A DNA stretch of 64,000 nucleotides, taken from CATOSP01 sp965197545 (lineage in GTDB: Bacteria; Chloroflexota; Dehalococcoidia; Lucifugimonadales; UBA3495). How positions within the stretch are numbered: the stretch's first letter is position 1; each line of letters opens with the position of its first letter. The stretch lies in the NCBI GenBank assembly GCA_965197545.1, contig CBDANJ010000006.1:62001-126000 (forward strand). The letters are read 5' to 3'. Under the pieces are notes generated by a model. It was not told where the DNA came from. It did not search any database and saw only the letters and a list, made by a program, of their open reading frames with translations. The position numbers and the translations under genes were made by a program. Of the stretch, positions 58,254 through 64,000 are shown one piece after another.

Positions 58254-58688
58254 ATGAAGGTCTCAGGCAGCTATACGTTCAATGCTCCGGTCCAGAAGGT
58301 TTGGGACGTCTTGACCGACCCCTCCGTCTTGTCCGGCTGCATCCCCGGCTGTTCGGGACTGGAGCCGTTGGGGGAGAATGAATACCAGGCCTCGTTGCTG
58401 GTTGGGATTGGGCCTGTCCGGGGCAACTACAACGCAAAGGTGGCCATACGGGACATGGTCCCTCACGACTCCTACAGGCTGGTCGTGGAAGGCAACGGCC
58501 CCTCGGGGTTCGCCAGCGGGGAAGCTACCATCAGACTCTCGGCCCAGGGAGACCAGACCATTGTAGCGGTGGACAGTGACGCCCAGGTGGGAGGCACGGT
58601 GGCCCGGGTCGGGCAGCGGCTCATGGGCAGTGTGGCCAAGATGATGATGGACCAATTGTTCAGTTGTCTAAGAGACAAGGCAGCCTAG
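58254..58688 (+). CDS. CoxG-like SRPBCC protein
   Basis: 144 residues. The START-like fold of carbon-monoxide-dehydrogenase subunit G proteins is recognised by GSYTFNAPVQKVWDVLTDPSVLSGCIPGCSGLEPLGENEY and the mid-section GPVRGNYNAKVAIRDM. CoxG helps recruit or assemble molybdenum hydroxylases, but no cox structural genes are in the window. AGGGAGTAGG precedes the ATG. No C-terminal membrane helix is evident. Confidence 0.8.
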   Translation: MKVSGSYTFNAPVQKVWDVLTDPSVLSGCIPGCSGLEPLGENEYQASLLVGIGPVRGNYNAKVAIRDMVPHDSYRLVVEGNGPSGFASGEATIRLSAQGDQTIVAVDSDAQVGGTVARVGQRLMGSVAKMMMDQLFSCLRDKAA

Positions 58689-58708
58689 CCACGAAAGGAG
58701 AATGACCC

Positions 58709-59626
58709 ATGGAGCGAAGAATACCTACCAAGGAAGAGGTCCTGGGATACCTGAAGGACGACCGGAACTGGGGCCGGTGGGGAAACGAAGACCAGGTAGG
58801 CGCGGTTAACATGGTGACCGATGAAAAACGCGCTGGCGCGGCCAGGCTGGTCCAGAAGGGCCGGGCGGTAACGTTGAGCCGGGAGTTCCCGGTCACTCCC
58901 GCGGCCAACAACCCAACGCCGGCGCTCCATTACATGCGCCGGGGCGTACGTCCCAACGGCGGCGGCTCGGCAACTGACTTTTACGGCATCTCCTACCACG
59001 GCCAGGCTACCACTCATCTCGACGCCCTTTGCCACGTTTGGGACAGCAACGGCATGTGGAACGGGAGGGACGCCGACGACGTTATTGAGTTTGACGGCGC
59101 GAAGTGGGGCTCCGTGGAGCATTGGAAGGAAGGGATCATCACCAGGGGCGTGCTCTTGGACGTACCCAGATTCAGGGGAACGGACTTCGTAACCCACGAA
59201 GAGCCCATCCACGGCTGGGAGCTCGAGGATGTTGCCAAGGCCGAGGGAATAACCCTATCGCCCGGAGACGCCATCTGCGTTTACGGAGGGCGTGAGGCCT
59301 GGAACCGGGTCAACCCCCTGTGGGGTTCGGACCCCAACGGCCACCGCGCCGGGTTGCACGCGTCCTGCCTGAAGTTCCTCCGGGAGTCAGACTGTTGCCT
59401 GCTGGTCTGGGACATGATGGACTACCAGCCCAACGGATACGATCTCCCTTGGTCGGTCCACGGCTCCATTTTTGCCTACGGTATTGGGCTGCTGGACAAT
59501 GCCCTGTTGGAACCGCTGGCCCAGGTCTGCGCCGAGGAAAACCGCTGGGAATTCATGCTCACCGTCAATCCGCTGCGGGTCGTAGGCGGCACCGGCTCAC
59601 CGGTAAATCCCATCGCCCTCCTCTGA
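58709..59626 (+). CDS. Cyclase-family (kynurenine-formamidase-like) hydrolase
   Basis: 305 residues. The metal-binding signature of the cyclase/KynB family appears as HGQATTHLDALCHVW. The catalytic-domain flanks include RGVLLDVPRFRG and LSPGDAICVYGGRE. Members hydrolyse cyclic or formyl amides. AAAGGAG precedes the ATG. It closes a possible catabolic run with the M20 amidohydrolase and CoxG-like genes. Confidence 0.85.
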   Translation: MERRIPTKEEVLGYLKDDRNWGRWGNEDQVGAVNMVTDEKRAGAARLVQKGRAVTLSREFPVTPAANNPTPALHYMRRGVRPNGGGSATDFYGISYHGQATTHLDALCHVWDSNGMWNGRDADDVIEFDGAKWGSVEHWKEGIITRGVLLDVPRFRGTDFVTHEEPIHGWELEDVAKAEGITLSPGDAICVYGGREAWNRVNPLWGSDPNGHRAGLHASCLKFLRESDCCLLVWDMMDYQPNGYDLPWSVHGSIFAYGIGLLDNALLEPLAQVCAEENRWEFMLTVNPLRVVGGTGSPVNPIALL

Positions 59627-59764
59627 AACAGGTGTCCTCGCGTTGGGGGCTGGCCGCGCAAAGTAGGGATGGATATGTAGTATAGTGAATTTGTTCGCCC
59701 CCTACTGGACGGCTTATTACCTGGTCTACGTCGTCTGCGTGGGGTATGGCGATTCTGGGGGCTG

Positions 59765-60052
59765 TTGCAAAAGGACGACTGGCTGTACCCGCTGGCGGCC
59801 ATCTTCGGCTCGTCAGTGGGTACAGCCTTGCTGTTGGCGATTATCGTGGAGGTGACAGGTAGAGTGGTGCTGCTGATTCCGGCTGCGATAAAGAAGATAA
59901 AGGAGGAGGCCAAGGAAGAGGAGCGTGAAGACCAACGCAAGCGTATGGCCGAAGCATTGAGGCGGTTCGGCGTCGAAAAGGACGGTGTGACTACACTCAC
60001 GATTACTCCCGAGATCCTGAAGTTTCTATCCGGCACGTCGGAGAAACCCTGA
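59765..60052 (+). CDS. Small membrane-anchored protein, tandem paralogue 1
   Basis: 95 residues from a TTG at 59765. One membrane span (FGSSVGTALLLAIIVEVTGRVVLLI) is followed by a charged helix (KKIKEEAKEEEREDQRKRM) and a tail ending EILKFLSGTSEKP. The tail recurs almost unchanged in the next gene. The start codon is uncertain. No family recognised. Confidence 0.5.
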   Translation: MQKDDWLYPLAAIFGSSVGTALLLAIIVEVTGRVVLLIPAAIKKIKEEAKEEEREDQRKRMAEALRRFGVEKDGVTTLTITPEILKFLSGTSEKP

Positions 60053-60297
60053 TGCTGTTCTATCCGTCGCCGAGGGATTCCAGATTCCTGGAGGAAACCA
60101 TCCCGAAGGCGATAGCTGGATTGGCTTGGCGGGTTCCGCTGGTAAGAAAATGGGCAAGGGATAAGGAGCGTGAAGACCAACGCAAGCGCAGAGCCGAAGC
60201 CTACAGGCGGTTCGGCGTAGAAGTGGATGGCGTGCGTATGCTTCCCGATACTCCTGAGGTAGAGGAGTTTCTATCCGGCACGTCGGAGAAAAGTTGA
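60052..60297 (+). CDS. Small protein, tandem paralogue 2
   Basis: 81 residues; its ATG overlaps the last base of the preceding stop. The C-terminal 42 residues (REDQRKRRAEAYRRFGVEVDG ... EEFLSGTSEKS) duplicate the previous protein's tail, but the N-terminal part is different and lacks a clear membrane span. A terminator follows. Unknown function. Confidence 0.5.
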   Translation: MLFYPSPRDSRFLEETIPKAIAGLAWRVPLVRKWARDKEREDQRKRRAEAYRRFGVEVDGVRMLPDTPEVEEFLSGTSEKS

Positions 60298-60322
60298 TGC
60301 GGTCCCATCCGCCAGGCCGGTG

Positions 60323-60350
60323 AAAAGCGCCTCGATATCGGGGCGCTTTT
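60323..60350 (+). terminator. Rho-independent terminator after the small paralogue pair
   Basis: AAAAGCGCC (60323-60331) and GGCGCTTTT (60342-60350) form a 9-bp stem with a 10-base loop that can itself pair (CGATATCG), ending in TTTT. It lies 26 bases after the stop of the second small gene and, being symmetric, could also stop leftward transcription. Confidence 0.75.
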
Positions 60351-60615
60351 CATTGATACAGCATACGGCAGAAGCGGTATCATCGACGCCGTAACTATTG
60401 ACTCGGCTGAGATTCGCAGTCTATAGTACAGCGGTTTGCACGGAAGCCTACCGGTGAATGCGGAAAAAGGCTGCGAAACAGGAAGACGTTAAACGATTTA
60501 GCGCATATGTTGTCTGCATTTCGCCGAAGGATTCCAAGGGAATCCAGGCTTATCGTGGATGGAATAGTCTGATCCCCAAGAGGCAATAGTCATTATACAA
60601 TTCGGAGGTCTTACA
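60351..60615. other. Intergenic region upstream of the ABC importer
   Basis: No supported gene. The AT-rich stretch CATTATACAATT (60590-60601) before GGAGGT could hold a promoter -10 region, but no -35 match is evident. Confidence 0.4.
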
Positions 60616-62484
60616 ATGAGGTATCGTTGGCTGTCACGCCCCCAACTTTGGGTATTCACCCTACTAGCCTTGGTCTTGGTCGCCGCTGTTGCCTGCGGAG
60701 CTGCCCAGGAGGCAGACACCACAAGCCCAGCCGATCAAGCAACAACCGCTGCCCCTGCCATGAGTGAAAATACTCCATCTTCAAGCGCCGGCGAGTCGAT
60801 GACCGCCACCGCCGTCCCTGAATCGACCGCGGTTCCAGACACTGCTGTGATGACGGGGCCAAGAGGCACTTTGACATTTGGCTTGCCTTTGATCCCTCCG
60901 TTCCATGTCTTCCCGACAGTCACGGAAGGAGCCGGATATCACCATAACGGCTTCACTACTGGCGAAACTCTTCTTTACATGAACGAACAGAAGGAGATCA
61001 TCCCCAGGTTGATCAAGGAATGGAGCGTCGAACCCGACGCGACCAACTGGACATTCAAGCTCGAGGAGGGTGTCGAGTTCCACAAGGGCTACGGGGAGAT
61101 GGACGCCGAGGGCGTTCTCTGGAGCATGATGATCAGCGGAGGCGAGAGCTCCAGGGTGGCCTACAACACCCATATCAGGAGGCTCTGGGGTATTGGAGGG
61201 GATGTCAAAGAAGGTACGACCGTCACCGGGAAGATTGACGAGGGACGCTCCAAGGCAATAGACAAGTACACCATCCAGGTGAACACCGGATCACCCCAGT
61301 ACGACACTTTGAGTGTCCTCGCTTTCGTCCACATAAACATCTTCAGCCAGAAGCAGTTGGAGGACGTCGGCGTCGAAGCCGCGAGCCGGAATATCGCCGC
61401 CACCGGCCCCTGGGAGATTAAGGAGCACAAGGGTGACCAGTTCACCAGGTGGGCCGCGGTGCCCGACCACTGGCGCAAGACCCCCGAGTTTGCCGAAATG
61501 ATCTGGCAGCACATTCCTGAGGAATCCACCCGTATAGCCAACTTCCAGACCGGCCAGCTCACCGCCATGGAGATGAATCTCGACTCGATCCCCGCGGTCC
61601 AGGACGTCCCAGGCACCAGCCTCATGCGGATAGCCGGCGGCAGCGCCGTCAGCCTGTCCTTCTACGGGAACTACTACGTTGGGATTGAGAACGGCGTCCG
61701 CTCCGAGGAACACAAGGAAAGGGTCCCCGGCTACGATCCGTCACTGCCCTGGATTTCCGGCAACGAAGACCCTAATTCAGAGGAGTGGATAAACGCAGCC
61801 AAAGTACGGACGGCCCTATCCATTGCCATAGACCGCCAGCTAATCACGGATACGCTGTTGAGCGGCGAGGCGATCCCTGATCCCCTGCCGGCGTGGGCGT
61901 TCCACCTGGACAAGCTCCCGCCGGAGTACAGGCAGTGGGAGTTCAACCCGGAGAAATCCAGGCAACTACTCACTGAAGCGGGCTATCCCGATGGGTTCAC
62001 CATCGATCTGACACCTCTGGGCGGCTCCAATTATCTCGAAGTGACTGCCGCCATAGCCCAGATGTGGGATGAAATTGGAGTCAAATCCAACCAGCAGAAC
62101 ATGCCCTACAAGACCTTCCGGCCGGGCATCGTGACCCGCACCTACAACCAGGCGTACCAACACACTCATGTTGCCGTCGATCCCCTGGACCGTTGGGCCG
62201 TCGCGTTCAACCACGAGAGCGCCTGGAACTTCGGGGTGGACCACCCGTTCCTGCGGGATACCATGAAGCAGGCCCAGGGCACCGTGGACAGCGCCCAGAG
62301 ATTCGCGATCATGGCCGAGGGGGCCAAATTCATGTACGACAACGCCCTGACCGTTGGACTCTATGCACAGAACCTGGTTTTCCCCCTGGATGGCAACACG
62401 GAACCCTGGAACGAGCACCTGAACTACGCGGAAACGCGTGACCTAACCGCGTTCGAACACGCTCCAAACCTCTCGCAGCAATAG
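60616..62484 (+). CDS. ABC transporter substrate-binding lipoprotein, family 5 (peptide type)
   Basis: 622 residues. The signal peptide ends VAAVAC (lipobox), followed by a Ser/Thr/Ala-rich tether and the DppA/OppA-like fold: VEPDATNWTFKLEEGVEFHKGYGEMDAEGVLWSM, VRTALSIAIDRQLITDTLLSGEA and WEFNPEKSRQLLTEAGYPDGFTIDL. GGAGGT precedes the ATG. It lies upstream of a DppB-type permease, so it supplies the binding protein of a peptide, opine or glycoside importer. Confidence 0.92.
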   Translation: MRYRWLSRPQLWVFTLLALVLVAAVACGAAQEADTTSPADQATTAAPAMSENTPSSSAGESMTATAVPESTAVPDTAVMTGPRGTLTFGLPLIPPFHVFPTVTEGAGYHHNGFTTGETLLYMNEQKEIIPRLIKEWSVEPDATNWTFKLEEGVEFHKGYGEMDAEGVLWSMMISGGESSRVAYNTHIRRLWGIGGDVKEGTTVTGKIDEGRSKAIDKYTIQVNTGSPQYDTLSVLAFVHINIFSQKQLEDVGVEAASRNIAATGPWEIKEHKGDQFTRWAAVPDHWRKTPEFAEMIWQHIPEESTRIANFQTGQLTAMEMNLDSIPAVQDVPGTSLMRIAGGSAVSLSFYGNYYVGIENGVRSEEHKERVPGYDPSLPWISGNEDPNSEEWINAAKVRTALSIAIDRQLITDTLLSGEAIPDPLPAWAFHLDKLPPEYRQWEFNPEKSRQLLTEAGYPDGFTIDLTPLGGSNYLEVTAAIAQMWDEIGVKSNQQNMPYKTFRPGIVTRTYNQAYQHTHVAVDPLDRWAVAFNHESAWNFGVDHPFLRDTMKQAQGTVDSAQRFAIMAEGAKFMYDNALTVGLYAQNLVFPLDGNTEPWNEHLNYAETRDLTAFEHAPNLSQQ

Positions 62485-62548
62485 AGGGGCGAGACGTTAT
62501 TATTTGTAGCTCACCCCGGCTCCGGGCTGCATAGACAGCATAACGGCC

Positions 62549-62974
62549 ATGATAGTCACAATTGTTGGGCGCGCAGGGCTTGGATTGCTCCTCGCCCTCG
62601 TGCTCAGCTTTGTGGGGGTGTGGCTAGCATGGGGGCTGTACTACTTCTTTACTGACACTAGCTCTAAGACAATCCGGGACGTCATGTTCTTGTTGGGTGC
62701 GGGAATTGGGGCGGGACTTGCCGGATCTCTGACGTGGCTGCGAATCGACGGCAACCCGCGCCCGGCGCTCCTGCTCACCGCTGTTGTGGGACTCGCGGGC
62801 GGTCTCCTCGGTTCGTGGATCGGTTATGAATATGGGCTGAACAGAGAAGTCGAGTGTTGCGGCGATCCTCCACTCAGCGCCTTTTCCTACGCGGCGTTTG
62901 GCGCGACGCTTGTAGCCAACGGGGGAACTCTCCTGCTTGGTGTGGTAAGAGAAGTCTCCGCCTACAGACGGTAA
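62549..62974 (+). CDS. Small polytopic membrane protein
   Basis: 141 residues with four predicted membrane spans (LGLLLALVLSFVGVWLAWGLYYF, VMFLLGAGIGAGLAGSLTW, ALLLTAVVGLAGGLLGSWIGY, AAFGATLVANGGTLLLGVV). It sits between the substrate-binding protein and permease genes but is not a known ABC subunit. Function unknown. Confidence 0.6.
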   Translation: MIVTIVGRAGLGLLLALVLSFVGVWLAWGLYYFFTDTSSKTIRDVMFLLGAGIGAGLAGSLTWLRIDGNPRPALLLTAVVGLAGGLLGSWIGYEYGLNREVECCGDPPLSAFSYAAFGATLVANGGTLLLGVVREVSAYRR

Positions 62975-63020
62975 GACCGGGACGGCGCGTCTCACAGCTT
63001 ATGATAATGGGCATGGTGAA

Positions 63021-63941
63021 ATGCAGCGGTTTCTGATACGACGATTTTTTCTGATGATTGTCACCCTGTTCGCGGTGTCCATGATTATCTTTGTCATGGC
63101 GCGTGTGGGGGGTGACCCCAGGTCACTGCTCCTAGATGACCATGCCACCAAAGAGCAGTGGGAATTACTGGGCGAAGAGTTGGGGCTGGACAAACCCCTA
63201 TATTACCAATACGCGATTTTCATGTCGGGCGTGTTGCGGGGCAATTTCGGCGAGTCCATCAGCCTACGCCGGCCTGTCATGGAGGTAATCTCAGAGCGAA
63301 TTTTACCTACAGTCCAACTTGGCGGCGCCGCGTTCCTTCTGGCCTTGCTTGTTGGAATCCCATTGGGGGTGCTGTCGGCAGTCAAGAGGGGCACCATCTT
63401 CGACCAGTTTGGAAGAGCTATCGCCCTCATCGGCCAGGCGGCTCCCTCCTTCTGGTTGGGCATTATGTTCATTTTCTGGTTCTCCGTGGGGCTGGGACTC
63501 GTGCCGCCGTCCGGGCGCCAGGACTGGAACAGCTTCATCCTTCCAACGATTACTCTGGCCTGGGGCGGGTTCCTGGCAGGCAGTTTGCGCCTCATGCGCT
63601 CTGCAATGCTTGACACTCTGGACTCGGAATACGTAAAACTGGCCAGGGCCAAAGGGTTGTCCAGTCGAACGATAATCTGGAAGCACGCCTTCCGCAACGC
63701 CCTGATCCCGCCGTTGACTCTGGCCGGCGTCTCTATGCCGGCTATTCTTACCGGGTCCATCACGACGGAGTTGGTCTTTGCCTGGCCGGGCATGGGCCAG
63801 CTCGCAGTCCAGGCTCTATTCTCTTCAGATTACCCCCTTATCCAAGGGCTGACCATCATGTTCACCCTCGGGTACGTGTTCGTCGCCTTGCTGATAGACA
63901 TACTCTACGCCTACGTAGACCCGAGAATCCGGTACTCTTAG
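63021..63941 (+). CDS. ABC transporter permease, DppB/OppB type
   Basis: 306 residues with six membrane spans. The N-terminal FLIRRFFLMIVTLFAVSMIIFVMARVGGDP is the typical DppB start. The ATPase-contacting EAA loop is EYVKLARAKGLSSRTIIWKHAFRNALIP. FAWPGMGQLAVQALFSSDYPLIQG follows, then DILYAYVDPRIRY at the end. It pairs with the downstream partial gene and the lipoprotein upstream. Confidence 0.93.
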   Translation: MQRFLIRRFFLMIVTLFAVSMIIFVMARVGGDPRSLLLDDHATKEQWELLGEELGLDKPLYYQYAIFMSGVLRGNFGESISLRRPVMEVISERILPTVQLGGAAFLLALLVGIPLGVLSAVKRGTIFDQFGRAIALIGQAAPSFWLGIMFIFWFSVGLGLVPPSGRQDWNSFILPTITLAWGGFLAGSLRLMRSAMLDTLDSEYVKLARAKGLSSRTIIWKHAFRNALIPPLTLAGVSMPAILTGSITTELVFAWPGMGQLAVQALFSSDYPLIQGLTIMFTLGYVFVALLIDILYAYVDPRIRYS

Positions 63942-63959
63942 GAGGCTGGGAGAAGTTAG

Positions 63960-64000
63960 ATGGCCGACGCTACGGTCTTTGCCCCTCCTACGCCCGCAGT
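63960..64000 (+). CDS. Start of the next transporter gene (partial, probably DppC-type permease)
   Basis: The ATG at 63960 opens MADATVFAPPTPA and runs off the window. Position directly after a DppB-type gene suggests the partner permease DppC. Only 13 codons are visible. Confidence 0.5.
   Translation, partial: MADATVFAPPTPA

Noticed and set aside
1..64000. CRISPR array, rRNA or tRNA genes, replication origin
   Set aside because: No regularly spaced direct repeats and no recognisable rRNA/tRNA or DnaA-box cluster were found by eye; a tRNA could be missed without a covariance search.

Overview
The window looks like a chromosomal segment of a free-living, GC-moderate bacterium. I infer Chloroflexota, in or near the Dehalococcoidia/SAR202 type. 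The reasons are lipoprotein-rich exported proteins, many catabolic genes (MaoC hydratases, Gfo/Idh oxidoreductases, PrpD, cyclase, CoxG, medium-chain dehydrogenases), tandem paralogue pairs (two Gfo/Idh, two MFS, two hot-dog hydratases) and a compact housekeeping core. No 16S rRNA or tRNA gene was recognised, so the placement is inference.

Layout. 0-9.5 kb: HpaI-type aldolase, MaoC pair, BrkB-like membrane protein, S26 peptidase, twin Gfo/Idh oxidoreductases, dCTP deaminase and an HtrA protease. 9.8-11.3 kb: a 1.4-kb segment bounded by inverted repeats that carries a free-standing RNA polymerase alpha C-terminal domain. 11.3-15 kb: an orphan GrdC-like thiolase, and an RTX-repeat protein whose stop codon was hit by a decayed IS630-family element. 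15-19 kb: SppA peptidase, DUF4350-like protein and a triple-repeat lipoprotein in one operon. 19-29.4 kb, minus strand: aroC, aroE, valS, S1-domain protein, a protein of unknown function, polX and hrcA. 29.6-35.6 kb: a metallo-hydrolase truncated by a MITE, two MFS carriers and a tricarballylate dehydrogenase-like flavoprotein. 35.6-45.2 kb: accessory island with vapBC, HEAT-like protein, an ankyrin lipoprotein split by a second IS630 copy, a HEPN-like pair between duplicated dehydrogenase 5' ends, a coiled-coil nuclease-like protein and a primase-type domain fusion. 45.5-49.2 kb: PrpD and the queFDCE queuosine-precursor operon. 49.3-51.2 kb: a small-protein/Clp-fold protease/small-protein trio and a RidA protein. 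51.3-55.2 kb: two genes with in-frame TGA. 55-64 kb: Lon-N protein, HicBA, hydrolases and an ABC peptide-type importer.

Most notable: two genes about 3 kb apart, an OsmC-family protein and a cobalamin-binding-protein homologue, are each interrupted by a TGA at a position where their families carry cysteine. Each TGA is followed at the right distance by a small hairpin with G at the second loop position. I read both as selenoproteins. TGA is an ordinary stop elsewhere in the window (polX, queC, hicB).

Second: small mobile sequences are abundant and can be dissected by eye. There are two MITEs with clean target duplications (9 bp and 5 bp) and two IS630 insertions at TA. A 24-25-nt hairpin module ending in CAGGCT has entered one transposase gene three times and sits inside two larger palindromes near 42.9 kb.
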